In this document: one piece after another, positions 23,263-30,830 of the stretch | Numbering within the stretch: position 1 is the first letter of the stretch | Layout: each line of letters opens with the position of its first letter | From: Porphyrobacter sp. CACIAM 03H1 | GTDB taxonomy: Bacteria > Pseudomonadota > Alphaproteobacteria > Sphingomonadales > Sphingomonadaceae | Reading direction: 5' to 3' | Assembly (NCBI RefSeq): GCF_002215495.1 | Contig: NZ_CP021378.1 | Span: 3,364,659-3,428,658 of the forward strand | Length of the DNA stretch: 64,000 bases | Program-made: the position numbers and the translations under genes | Notes under the pieces: model-generated | Database searches by the model: none | What the model saw: the letters and a program-made list of their open reading frames with translations, nothing else | What the model was told of the DNA's origin: nothing

Positions 23263-23413
23263 TAGAGCGTGCCGCGAATCAGTCGGGCAGAGTGTCACGG
23301 TCGTTGGGTTTCCCGATCCCTCTGACAACTCGATGGCCGGACATGCCTTCGGTTTCCACTTCGTCCGGTCATTGCCCCAACAACTCCCCGCCCAGCGATG
23401 GGCGGGGTTTTTT
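23263..23413 (+). ncRNA. Probable small RNA of about 150 nt
   Basis: A perfect TATAAT at 23251-23256, rare in DNA this G+C-rich, is followed within ~7 bases by a likely start point and, 130-160 bases on, by a textbook intrinsic terminator. No open frame with a ribosome site lies between. Inside, CCGGAC/GTCCGG arms (~23337-23366) form a stem-loop with an A/T-richer loop, and a smaller GGG-TTT-CCC hairpin lies near 23305-23316. The unit is isolated between two terminators and a convergent hemerythrin gene. It matches no RNA family I can name; it is not laid out like 6S RNA, whose ends pair with one another. The exact 5' end is a guess from the -10 box, and no good -35 is visible. Confidence 0.6.
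23386..23413 (+). terminator. Intrinsic terminator of the probable small RNA
   Basis: An 8-bp stem CCCCGCCC / GGGCGGGG with a 6-nt loop, followed by six T. It points along the plus strand, where the only upstream transcript is the proposed small RNA, because the low-complexity gene already has its own terminator. Confidence 0.9.
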
Positions 23414-23558
23414 GTCGCCCTTCACCGGTTGTGCCGACCCTTGACGTAAATGCGCCCGCAAGACCGCGAGCAGTCCCGGGGGCGGGGGAACTCGTCGGTC
23501 TCGCGGGCGCAGCCCGGCAGGTGCGCGGCGGGTCGCAAACCGCGCGGCCGGGATCGGG

Positions 23559-24089
23559 TCAGCCCTGATCGAAGCGCTGGAAATACTCGCGGAACTCCAT
23601 GCTGATGCGCTGGCGCTCCTCGACCGGCGCATGGCGGATCACATCGGGCAGCCAGCTGCTCTCTTCCTGATAGACGTGCTGCTGCACCGCACTCTCGATG
23701 TGATCGAGCTTCTCGCGCCATTCGCGCGTCCCGGGGGCCATCTTCTGCAACTCGGCGAGTTGCACCTTGGTCATGGCGTGCTCCTCGTAGGCCATGCCGG
23801 CATGGGCCTTGCCCGAGTGCTCGGAGATATCGGGGTAAACCACCGCTTCTTCGGCCATCGAATGGCCGTTGAGCAGCACGGCAAGCTCCCGGACCGCCGC
23901 CTCGGCACCGGGCCCGGCGGCCTCGCGCGCCTCGGCGAACAGGGCCTCGATCTGGCGGTGCTGGGCGAGGATGTCCTCGGCGAAGGGCTCTCCCACCGAC
24001 AGTTCCTCGAGCTGCCGTCGCGCATCCGCGCGCTGTTCGTCGGAAGCCGCCGGGGCGAGTGCGGCGGCGATGCGGTCCAGAAAGGACAT
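23559..24089 (-). CDS. Hemerythrin HHE-domain protein (third copy)
   Basis: 176 residues from the ATG at 24089, with AGGAGG seven bases upstream. Hemerythrin ligands appear in AQHRQIEALF, NGHSMAEEAVVYP, YEEHAMTK and QHVYQEESSWLP. An amino-terminal ~35-residue helical segment precedes the bundle. It differs clearly from the pair at 12174-13305. It is a single gene; 23414-23558 on its downstream side shows no gene. Function as in the family: oxygen, nitric oxide or iron handling, not resolved. Confidence 0.87.
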   Translation of the reverse strand: MSFLDRIAAALAPAASDEQRADARRQLEELSVGEPFAEDILAQHRQIEALFAEAREAAGPGAEAAVRELAVLLNGHSMAEEAVVYPDISEHSGKAHAGMAYEEHAMTKVQLAELQKMAPGTREWREKLDHIESAVQQHVYQEESSWLPDVIRHAPVEERQRISMEFREYFQRFDQG

Positions 24090-24288
24090 GGGAGAGCCTC
24101 CTCTTCGGGGGTTGGGGAGTCGGGTTTGTGGGGTCACCCTAGGATCCGCCTTTGATGCGGCCATCGCCTGCTTTCCTATCCCGGGTTAAGGTCCGGAAGC
24201 TCGCCGCGCGCCAAGCCCTCTCCACCAACGGGCCACTCGGACGTCGCATGACCGCTTCTCCATTCCCGCCGCAGCCCGGGACGCAGCA

Positions 24289-25029
24289 ATGAGCGCCGCG
24301 GCCCCGCTCTCGCTCCTTCTGGATTTCGACGGAACGCTCGTCGAAACCGCCCCCACGCCCGACGCCGTTGAGATCGGCGCGGACTTGCGCGCCCTCGTCG
24401 CCGAGGCGCTGCAACGCCTGGGCGGGCGGCTGGCGATCATCAGCGGCCGTTCGCTCGAGCAGCTCGACGCGCTGTGGGGCCGCACGCTCTGGCCGGTGAC
24501 GGTCGCCGCGAGCCACGGTCTCGAATTGCGCCACGACGGACGGCTGCGCGCCCCGCCCCCGGCCCGGATCTTCGCTCGCCTGACGCGCGAGACGGAAGCC
24601 CGCTTCGGCGCCCGCAACGGGGTGGTGATCGAATTGAAGAGCTACGGGCTCGGCATCCATTACCGCCTCGCGCCGCGCCTGCGCGAAGCGGTGCGCACAT
24701 GGGCCGATGCCTGCGCCGCGGAGCACGACCTGGTGATCCAGGAAGGCGACATGGTGTGCGAGCTGCGCCTTCCAGGCGCGGACAAGGGCGACGCCGTGCG
24801 CACCATCATGCAGCGCCAGCCTTTCGCGGGAAGCCGGCCGGTCTACATTGGCGACGACCTGACAGACATCGCCGCGATCGACGCCGCCCGCGTGCTCGGC
24901 GGGCAGGGGATCGCGGTCGGCCCGCGGATCGCGGAGCACGCCGATGCGGTGCTCGCCGACCCGCAGGCGGTCCATGATCGCATCCGCCTGTTGCTCGACG
25001 AGGCCCCTGCCGCACCTTTCATCACATAG
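24289..25029 (+). CDS. otsB: Trehalose-6-phosphate phosphatase
   Basis: 246 residues, HAD superfamily. LLLDFDGTL (Asp12, Asp14) is motif I, IISGR motif II, KGDAV the Lys of motif III, and YIGDDLTDIAAI motif IV; the cap domain lies between ~95 and 175. It removes phosphate from trehalose 6-phosphate to give trehalose in the cytoplasm. The otsA gene follows 94 bp later on the same strand, so the pair makes the whole pathway. The A+T-richer spacer could hold a second start site for otsA. Confidence 0.93.
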   Translation: MSAAAPLSLLLDFDGTLVETAPTPDAVEIGADLRALVAEALQRLGGRLAIISGRSLEQLDALWGRTLWPVTVAASHGLELRHDGRLRAPPPARIFARLTRETEARFGARNGVVIELKSYGLGIHYRLAPRLREAVRTWADACAAEHDLVIQEGDMVCELRLPGADKGDAVRTIMQRQPFAGSRPVYIGDDLTDIAAIDAARVLGGQGIAVGPRIAEHADAVLADPQAVHDRIRLLLDEAPAAPFIT

Positions 25030-25123
25030 GCGGTTTTTTGCACGTGTGCCTTGGGCGAAGGCCGCAGTCACGCCCGCACCCCCCCTTGCACGGCATCCCC
25101 GCCGGCCAAACGGAGCGCCTTCC

Positions 25124-26545
25124 ATGCCCCGCCTCATCGCCATATCGAACCGCGTCCAGGTCGAGACCGAAGGAGAGAACGCGAACCGCGGCGGCCTTGC
25201 GGTGGCGCTCGCTGCGGCCTTGCGGAGCAGCAACGGACTGTGGTTCGGCTGGTCGGGCGAACAGACGGAGGAGTTTACCGGCCAGATCACCTTCCGCCGC
25301 GAAGGCGGGGTAGCGACCGCCACGATCGACCTCGAGGCGCAGGACGTCGACGAATACTACAACGGCTTTGCCAACCGCACCTTGTGGCCGCTGTTCCACT
25401 ACCGGCTCGACCTCACCGAGATCGCGCGCGATTTCGCCGGGGGCTATGCGCGCGTCAACGAGCGTTTCGCCGAGACGCTGGGACCGCTGCTCGAGCCCGA
25501 CGACCTGATCTGGGTGCACGACTACCACCTGATGCCGCTGGGCGCGCGCCTGCGGATGCGCGGCTTCGACAACCGGATCGGCTTTTTCCTGCACATCCCC
25601 TGGCCCCCCTCGAGCCTGCTGATGTCGCTCCCCAACCACCGCGACCTCGTCGAGAGCCTGCTCGCCTATGACGTGATCGGGTTCCAGTCGGACGAATGGC
25701 GGCAGGCCTTCATCGACTATGTGACGGCCCAGTTCGACGCCGAGATGGACGGCGAATACGCGTGCCACAAAGGACGGCGCACGCGTCTGCTCGACTGCCC
25801 GATCGGGCTCGATGCGGCCGATTTCGGCAGCGCGGTGCATTCCCTCGCGGCCAAGCAGGCCGAGACGCGGCTGGTGGTGAGCGCGGTCGGGCGCGACATG
25901 ATCGTGGGTGTCGACCGGCTCGATTATTCCAAGGGCCTGCAGGAACGCTTTGCCGCCTACGAACTGCTGCTCACCAAGCGCCCCGAGCTGCGCGAGAAGA
26001 TCGCGCTGCTGCAGATCGCCCCGCCTTCGCGCGGGGATGTGCCGAGCTACCAGCAGATCCGCGCCGACCTGAGCGCGCTGTCGGGCAGCATCAACGGGGA
26101 GTTCGCCTCGATCGACTGGGTGCCGATCCGCTATGTCAACCAGGGCTACTCGCGCGACGAGCTGTTCGGCATCTACCGCGCCTCGAAGGTCGGCCTTGTC
26201 ACCCCCTTGCGCGACGGGATGAACCTCGTCGCCAAGGAATATGTCGCGGCGCAGGATCCGGCCGATCCGGGGGTGCTGGTGCTGTCCTGCTTCGCCGGGG
26301 CCGCCGCGCAGCTCAAGGAGGCGGTGATCGTCAACCCGCACAGTGCCGAGGACATCGCCGACGGCATCGCCCGGGCGCTCGCAATGCCGCTCGCCGAACG
26401 GCAGGAACGGCACAAGGCGATGCTCGAATGCATCACCCGGCAGGACGTGAACTGGTGGTCGCAAACCTTCATGGAGGCGCTCGCCGAAGTGCCCGGCCCG
26501 GACAGCCGGCCGCAGCTTATTGAGGCGGGCGGCGGCAAGGCCTGA
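25124..26545 (+). CDS. otsA: Alpha,alpha-trehalose-phosphate synthase (UDP-forming)
   Basis: 473 residues, family GT20. The start ATG at 25124 opens MPRLIAISNRV, the usual amino terminus, so the longer frame upstream is not used. Diagnostic stretches are WVHDYHLMPL, FFLHIPWPP, VDRLDYSKGL with the Arg/Lys that bind donor phosphate, and PLRDGMNLVAKEYVA near the end with the Asp/Glu that hold the sugar. It joins glucose from UDP-glucose to glucose 6-phosphate. The product is an osmo- and desiccation protectant, in line with the stress genes around. Confidence 0.95.
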   Translation: MPRLIAISNRVQVETEGENANRGGLAVALAAALRSSNGLWFGWSGEQTEEFTGQITFRREGGVATATIDLEAQDVDEYYNGFANRTLWPLFHYRLDLTEIARDFAGGYARVNERFAETLGPLLEPDDLIWVHDYHLMPLGARLRMRGFDNRIGFFLHIPWPPSSLLMSLPNHRDLVESLLAYDVIGFQSDEWRQAFIDYVTAQFDAEMDGEYACHKGRRTRLLDCPIGLDAADFGSAVHSLAAKQAETRLVVSAVGRDMIVGVDRLDYSKGLQERFAAYELLLTKRPELREKIALLQIAPPSRGDVPSYQQIRADLSALSGSINGEFASIDWVPIRYVNQGYSRDELFGIYRASKVGLVTPLRDGMNLVAKEYVAAQDPADPGVLVLSCFAGAAAQLKEAVIVNPHSAEDIADGIARALAMPLAERQERHKAMLECITRQDVNWWSQTFMEALAEVPGPDSRPQLIEAGGGKA

Positions 26546-26590
26546 GCCCGCGCCCGGGACGACCGCGGCTTTGGTGCGGGCACAAGACAA

Positions 26591-26621
26591 CCCCCGCGCC
26601 AGATGGGATCGTGCGCGGGGG
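26591..26621. terminator. Hairpin between convergent otsA and DUF4142 genes
   Basis: A 9-bp stem CCCCCGCGC / GCGCGGGGG with a 13-nt loop, midway between the two convergent stops. There is no T-tract, so termination would rely on the stem or on Rho. Confidence 0.55.
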
Positions 26622-26647
26622 TCATCCGTGACGCTAGGCGCGTCCGC

Positions 26648-27268
26648 CTATGGCGCGGGCGTCGCCTGCGGCGGGGCGCCGGTCGCGCCGCCTGCCGCGC
26701 CGGTGCCTGCGCTGTTCCGCTCCAGCCAGTCGTGATGCTTCTGGACGGTCGGGATCGTGCTCTGCGCGAACTGGCGCAGCTCGGCGACATCGCCATTGCC
26801 GGCATAGGCCTTGAGCAGCGACAGTGCCTTGCGGTGCGCAGCCATCTGCTGGCTCAGGTATTCGCGGTCGAAATCCTGTCCGTCGAGCCGCTCGAGAATG
26901 TCCAGCTGCGCCTGACGCTCGGTGTCGAGGCTGGCGGGCATGTTGAAGGTCTGGTTGCCGCTGCCTGCCGCATCCTTGAGCGCCTGGCTGGACCGGGTGT
27001 GATCGTCGACCATCATCTGCGCGAATTCACGGGTCGAGCCCATCTCGGCCTTCTCGAGCGCCAGCCTGCCGGCGGTGATCTCGTACATGTCGGACATGGC
27101 CACGGCCTGGGCGAAACCCTGCGCGCTGGGGGGCTGGTCGGCGAAGTCCTCGCCGGCGGCGTCGGTCTGCATCATGCCGGTGCCGTCGCCCACGGTCTGA
27201 TCGGTCGCCTCGCGACCGTCGCAGGCGGCCACCAGCAGGCTCGCGGTGATCATAAGGGCTATCCGCAT
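26648..27268 (-). CDS. DUF4142 lipoprotein
   Basis: 206 residues from the ATG at 27268 (GAAAGGA six bases upstream; three earlier ATG codons fit worse). A lipoprotein signal peptide ends LLVAAC, so the mature protein is lipid-anchored. DUF4142 helices cover ~55-190 (AMSDMYEITAGRLALEKA, MMVDDHTRSSQALK, HRKALSLLKAYA, HHDWLER), a ferritin/hemerythrin-like four-helix fold with several His. The carboxy tail is Gly/Ala/Pro-rich. Family members are induced under stress in rhizobia and sphingomonads; molecular role unknown. It is divergent from the EcfG-like sigma gene and has a recurrent box upstream. Confidence 0.87.
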   Translation of the reverse strand: MRIALMITASLLVAACDGREATDQTVGDGTGMMQTDAAGEDFADQPPSAQGFAQAVAMSDMYEITAGRLALEKAEMGSTREFAQMMVDDHTRSSQALKDAAGSGNQTFNMPASLDTERQAQLDILERLDGQDFDREYLSQQMAAHRKALSLLKAYAGNGDVAELRQFAQSTIPTVQKHHDWLERNSAGTGAAGGATGAPPQATPAP

Positions 27269-27342
27269 CCTCATTCCTTTCATTGCGCTTGGCCCCGATT
27301 GCGGGGCGGCACCTGTGATAGGGACGAGAGGCGGCAGGCGAA

Positions 27343-27355
27343 TTCACATAGGCCA
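27343..27355 (-). promoter_or_regulatory. Copy of the TGAYCTATGTKAG box, before the DUF4142 gene
   Basis: On the minus strand TGGCCTATGTGAA lies 74 bp before the DUF4142 ATG. The 205-bp divergent region also has a hairpin GCCCCG/CGGGGC at 27292-27307 in the DUF4142 leader and a palindrome CCGCTTTAGCGG at 27361-27372. Confidence 0.33.
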
Positions 27356-27473
27356 GTGACCCGCTTTAGCGGGGTGGCGCGGGGCAAGCGCGCGGAATCC
27401 TTGCCGAGTTTAGGGAACGCGGTTGCGAGGTGTCCGACAAAGGCAGGGGGGAGGAACACAAGGACAAGGTGCC

Positions 27474-28010
27474 ATGCCCAAGCCAGCCGCCATCGAACAG
27501 CGCGACCCCGCACCGCCCTGCTTCACCGCCGAGATGACCGCCTCCTTGCCCGCGCTGCGCAGCTTCGCACGCTCGCTGTGCCGCCAGCGCGACATGGCCG
27601 ACGATCTTGTGCAGGAAACGATGGTGCGGGCGTGGTCGTCGCGCCACACCTTCCTGCCGGGGAGCAACTTCCGTCCCTGGCTGTTCACGATCCTGCGCAA
27701 CCAGTTCTACAATGCGGTGAGGAAGCGTAACCGGCTGGTCGCCTGGGAACCTGAGGCAGCCGAGCGGCTGCTGGTGCAGGAGCCCGAACAGGAGACGCGC
27801 CTCCATGTCGCCGACATCGAAGGCGCGCTCGACCAGCTGCCGCCGGGCCAGCGCGAGATGCTGCTGCTGATCGCGGGCGCGGGGCTCAGCTACGAGGAGG
27901 CGGCGGCGGTCGCCGATTGCAAGCTCGGGACTGTCAAGAGCCGCATCAACCGGGGCCGCGCGGGCCTCAGGGCGATCATCGAGGGCGGCGAGGCCCTGCC
28001 CGACTGCTGA
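27474..28010 (+). CDS. ECF sigma factor, EcfG-like
   Basis: 178 residues. Region 2 (~25-90: RSFARSLCRQRDMADDLVQE, then FRPWLFTILRNQFYN) and region 4 (~115-170: LPPGQREMLLLIAGAGLSYE, then KLGTVKSRINRGRAGL) match the EcfG (ECF15) group, which directs the general stress response in alphaproteobacteria. The usual neighbours nepR and phyR are not in the window, so this may be a second, stand-alone EcfG paralogue, common in sphingomonads. Purine-rich AAGGACAAGG precedes the ATG. It may control the island around it, though classical GGAAC / GTT promoters were not found there. Confidence 0.87.
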   Translation: MPKPAAIEQRDPAPPCFTAEMTASLPALRSFARSLCRQRDMADDLVQETMVRAWSSRHTFLPGSNFRPWLFTILRNQFYNAVRKRNRLVAWEPEAAERLLVQEPEQETRLHVADIEGALDQLPPGQREMLLLIAGAGLSYEEAAAVADCKLGTVKSRINRGRAGLRAIIEGGEALPDC

Positions 28011-28028
28011 TCTGCCCGACACGCCATG

Positions 28029-28058
28029 ATGCGGGCCCGCCTTTCGGCGAGCCCGCAT
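28029..28058. terminator. Long hairpin between convergent sigma-factor and lipoprotein genes
   Basis: Stem ATGCGGGC / GCCCGCAT enclosing a second hairpin CGCC-TTTC-GGCG. It sits 18 bp after the sigma-factor stop and before the end of the convergent lipoprotein gene. No T-tract. Confidence 0.5.
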
Positions 28059-28116
28059 GCAAGCGGCGCGGGCGATGTGCCTCGGACCCCGCGCCGCCGG
28101 TATGTCGGAAGAAGGC

Positions 28117-28395
28117 CTACTCGGCCTGTTCCTCGACCCGTTCAGCCTGCGCCTCGCCCTGCTCGCGCACGGCATCGGCCCGGTTTTCGAGGTTCTGTTC
28201 GGCAGCAGGATCCGCGCCGTTGGCGGTCTGGTCGAGCTGGTCGGCGCGTTGCTCCATCGCGTCTGCCCTGGCTTCGGCGTTCTCTTCGATGGCGTCCGCG
28301 CGTTCCTCGGCCCGCTCCTCGGCAGGGCTGTCGCATCCGGCAAGGCCGAAAGCCGCGAGCGCCATGGCTGCACCAGTGATGATCGTGTTCTTCAT
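28117..28395 (-). CDS. Small lipoprotein with charged helical repeats
   Basis: 92 residues from the ATG at 28395 (GGAG eight bases upstream). The lipobox is at FGLAGC, so residue ~23 is the lipidated Cys. The mature part is one long Ala/Glu/Arg helix with imperfect 7-11-residue repeats (ERADAIEENAEARADA, EQRADQLD, ENRADAVREQ), like a small coiled-coil or Lpp-type rod. It lies 16 bp after a GlsB-type gene and shares its transcript. Role unknown; envelope stability under stress is plausible. Confidence 0.75.
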   Translation of the reverse strand: MKNTIITGAAMALAAFGLAGCDSPAEERAEERADAIEENAEARADAMEQRADQLDQTANGADPAAEQNLENRADAVREQGEAQAERVEEQAE

Positions 28396-28411
28396 GTGCA
28401 TTTCTCCGGAG

Positions 28412-28681
28412 TTACCGCACCGAACCGCGGCGGAACAGGTTGACGATGGCGAGCAGCACCAGCGCGCCGAGGAACGACACGATCAGCGCGCTGATCGAGA
28501 AATCGCCGGCAGTGATGTTGCCGCCGCCGATCAGGGGGTTGATCAGGAATCCGGCGAGCAGGGCGCCGACCACGCCGACGACGATGTTGAGGAAGATGCC
28601 CTGCTGGGCGTCGGTCCGCATCACCATGCTGGCAAGCCATCCGAGGATGCCTCCGATGATGATGATCAGGATGATGTTCAT
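28412..28681 (-). CDS. GlsB/YeaQ/YmgE-family membrane protein
   Basis: 89 residues, three membrane helices (~2-20, 30-50, 60-83). The glycine-rich opening (IIGGILGWLASMVM) and VVGVVGALLAGFL with an LIGGG motif are the transglycosylase-associated-protein signature. Family members are stress-inducible inner-membrane proteins, named from Enterococcus GlsB; mechanism unknown. It starts a two-gene unit with the small lipoprotein. The 191-bp region upstream (28682-28872) has no gene; CTTATGTTG near 28797 distantly resembles the recurrent box on the plus strand. Confidence 0.87.
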   Translation of the reverse strand: MNIILIIIIGGILGWLASMVMRTDAQQGIFLNIVVGVVGALLAGFLINPLIGGGNITAGDFSISALIVSFLGALVLLAIVNLFRRGSVR

Positions 28682-28872
28682 GAGCTTTCTCCTTGCCGAG
28701 AGGTGATTTCCGTCCGGTCGGCAGCCGCCATTCGGCCACGCGCCGGATCGCTTTCGACCGGTCCATGCCTGACAGGGTGCCGCGGATGCGCCCTCACTTA
28801 TGTTGTGGAGGATGCAACACGCCTCGCGCCGATCTGCGGCGGCAGGAGAAAACGAGGCGGGAGAGGCGCGGA

Positions 28873-29580
28873 TCAGGCGAGCAGGGGCGGCAAGGCGAAG
28901 AGCCGCGCGAATTCAATTGCCCGTTCCCGGTCCCCGGTGATGACGAGCCCGGCCCCGGCCTCGAGTTCCGCCCAGGGCACTCCGGCATAGATTCCGGCCG
29001 CGATCACATCGGCCGATGCCGCGCGGAATACCGCATTCGCTCCCTCCACCGCCCCACGTCTTATCGGAAGCTCGCGCCCCTGCGGCTCGGCGATGAAGCT
29101 GTCCTCGCCGATCACGAAACCGATCCGTCCGACAAAGGCCGCACAGGCTTCGCGGTCGAGCATGGTGCGCAAGGACAGCATCAACGACACTGCCGAAAGC
29201 GGCAGGCGCGGATCGTGGGCCGAGGACTGCGCGGCCCAGCGTCCGAGCTCCTGGATCAGCGGTTCGGCAGCGAGCCCCCACGCAGTCAGTTCGTAGACCT
29301 GCGCCTTGCCGGGCGGCGGCAGGCTGCGTCGGACCAGCACCCCCGCATCCTCAAGAGCTGTGAGCCGCTCGGTCAGCACCTTGGCCGAGATGCCGGGCAA
29401 GGCACTGCGCAGATCGGAAAAGCGCCTTGCGCCCATCATCAGTTCGCGCACCACCAGCAGCGCCCATCGCTCGCCGATCACCTCCAGACCGAAGGCTGTA
29501 CCGCAGGCGTCGTTGTACCACCGCCCGTGTCCCGTGGCGGCTCGGCTCGTCCCGTTTTTGGTTTCTTTTGGTAACTTCAT
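28873..29580 (-). CDS. HxlR-family winged-helix regulator with carboxy-terminal extension
   Basis: 235 residues. The HxlR domain covers ~20-110: ALLVVRELMMGARRFSDL, then PGISAKVLTERL with the recognition helix, then the wing. It lacks the amino-terminal Cys of redox-sensing members but has a Cys in NDACGTAF. Residues ~130-230 form a second domain resembling the SCP-2-like extension of some HxlR proteins. The gene is divergent from a four-to-five-gene enzyme operon whose start is 80 bp away. An inverted repeat covers its own start codon, so it probably represses itself and the operon. Confidence 0.88.
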   Translation of the reverse strand: MKLPKETKNGTSRAATGHGRWYNDACGTAFGLEVIGERWALLVVRELMMGARRFSDLRSALPGISAKVLTERLTALEDAGVLVRRSLPPPGKAQVYELTAWGLAAEPLIQELGRWAAQSSAHDPRLPLSAVSLMLSLRTMLDREACAAFVGRIGFVIGEDSFIAEPQGRELPIRRGAVEGANAVFRAASADVIAAGIYAGVPWAELEAGAGLVITGDRERAIEFARLFALPPLLA

Positions 29581-29597
29581 TGTTGACGAAAGTAACC
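29570..29597. promoter_or_regulatory. Inverted repeat at the HxlR start, probable operator
   Basis: GGTAACTT and AAAGTAACC face each other across 11 bp, matching at most positions, over the HxlR ATG (29578-29580) and over TTGACG, a possible -35 of the divergent operon. A partial direct copy GGTTTCTTTT lies just before at 29560. HxlR proteins bind such GTAAC-type repeats as dimers. Confidence 0.55.
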
Positions 29598-29659
29598 CTC
29601 ACTCGGACAACACGCAAGGGAGCGAGTCGGGACCGGCTCGCCGAGGAGGAGAAAAATCC

Positions 29660-30028
29660 ATGTATATCGACGGTTTCGTGATTGCCGTGCCGGCCGACAA
29701 GCGCCAGGCTTTCATCGATCACGCGAGCAAGGCCGACCCCTTCTTCGTTGAAAACGGCGCGATCCGCGTGGTCGAGTGCTGGGGCGAGGATGTGCCCAAC
29801 GGCGAGGTCACCGACTTCCGCCGCGCGGTCGCCGCCGAACAGGGCGAGGACGTCGTGTTCAGCTGGATCGAATGGCCCGACAAGGCGACCCGCGATGCGG
29901 CCTTCGCCCTGATGATGGCAGAGGACTTCGACGACCCGCGCCTCGACAAGGCGCAGAACCCCATGCCGTTCGACGGCAAGCGCATGATCTTCGGCGGCTT
30001 CGAGCCGGTCGTGGACCTGGGCCGGTGA
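29660..30028 (+). CDS. DUF1428 family protein
   Basis: 122 residues, a dimeric alpha-beta barrel-like protein. MYIDGFVIAVPADK at the start and NPMPFDGKRMIFGGFEPVV at the end are the family's marks, with ECWGEDVPNGEVTDF between. GGAGGAG precedes the ATG at 29660. DUF1428 proteins resemble antibiotic-biosynthesis monooxygenases in fold, but no reaction is known. It is the first gene of the HxlR-controlled operon, and its stop overlaps the next start (GTGA). Confidence 0.9.
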   Translation: MYIDGFVIAVPADKRQAFIDHASKADPFFVENGAIRVVECWGEDVPNGEVTDFRRAVAAEQGEDVVFSWIEWPDKATRDAAFALMMAEDFDDPRLDKAQNPMPFDGKRMIFGGFEPVVDLGR

Positions 30029-30819
30029 GCGGCGCTCAGCATCGCCCGCGTCATGGTGCGGTGACCTGGCACGAGCTGATGACACACGAACCCGAGGCTG
30101 CGCAGGCGTTCTACGGCAGCGTGCTGGGCTGGCGCTTCGATACGGGCGAGGTCGGCGGGCGAAGCTACGACGTGATCCTCGCCGGCGAGACGGCGATCGG
30201 CGGGATGCTCGGTCTCGATGCGGGGATGCGCGAGGCCGGTGCCACACCAGTCTGGGCCGCCTATCTGGCGGTCGACAGCCTCGACGCCGCCAGCGCAGCG
30301 ATCCGCGAGAGCGGCGGGGAACTGACGATGGAGGGCCTCGCGATCCCCGGCATGGGCCGCTTCGCACTCGCTGCCGATCCCGCAGGAGCGCCGTTCTACG
30401 TGATGGAATATGACGGCGCGACCCCGACCGGCGAGCCGCAGTTCCCGCCCCCGCCCGGTCACTGCGCCTGGAACGAATACGCGGCCGACGACCCGGATCG
30501 GGCAATCGCCTTCTACACCGGGCTCTCCGGCTGGCGGCAGGAGGGCGAGCTGCCGATGGGCAAGCACGGCGCCTATCGCTTTCTCCATCACGACGACGCG
30601 ATGATCGGCGCGGTGATGCCTGTCGGCGACACCTGGATGCAGCCGGGCTGGACCTTCTATTTCGTCGTCCCCGACATCGATGCAGGCCTCGCCGCAATCC
30701 GCGCGGGCGGCGGGCAGGTGCTGCACGATCCGGTGGAGATCCCCGGCGGCGACTTCTCGGTGAGCGCCGTCGATCCTCAAGGGGCCGGGTTCGGCCTCGT
30801 CGGCCCGCGCAAGGCATGA
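30025..30819 (+). CDS. Two-domain VOC (glyoxalase/dioxygenase superfamily) protein
   Basis: 264 residues from a GTG at 30025 overlapping the DUF1428 stop. Two VOC modules: ~13-128 (VTWHELMTHEPEAAQAFYGS, ending FYVMEYDG) and ~140-262 (CAWNEYAADDPDRAIAFYTG, ending FGLVGPRK). His and Glu ligands of a metal site appear in WHEL and the paired strands, less clearly in the second. Close relatives are annotated as glyoxalase/bleomycin-resistance-type or CFP-30-like proteins. Substrate unknown. Coupled to its neighbours on both sides or nearly so. Confidence 0.87.
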   Translation: MSGAQHRPRHGAVTWHELMTHEPEAAQAFYGSVLGWRFDTGEVGGRSYDVILAGETAIGGMLGLDAGMREAGATPVWAAYLAVDSLDAASAAIRESGGELTMEGLAIPGMGRFALAADPAGAPFYVMEYDGATPTGEPQFPPPPGHCAWNEYAADDPDRAIAFYTGLSGWRQEGELPMGKHGAYRFLHHDDAMIGAVMPVGDTWMQPGWTFYFVVPDIDAGLAAIRAGGGQVLHDPVEIPGGDFSVSAVDPQGAGFGLVGPRKA

Positions 30820-30830
30820 AGGAGTCCGGA

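Noticed and set aside
28787..28803. Sixth copy of the recurrent box (CTTATGTTG) upstream of the GlsB-type gene
   Set aside because: It departs at several positions, is in the opposite orientation to the gene and lies over 110 bp away, so it was not counted.
3000..29660. Classical EcfG promoters (GGAAC-N16/17-GTT) before the stress genes
   Set aside because: I looked upstream of the PRC-barrel, ku, kinase, low-complexity, DUF4142, sigma and catalase genes and found none; the nearest is CGAAC-N18-GTT at 22257-22282, with one mismatch and long spacing.
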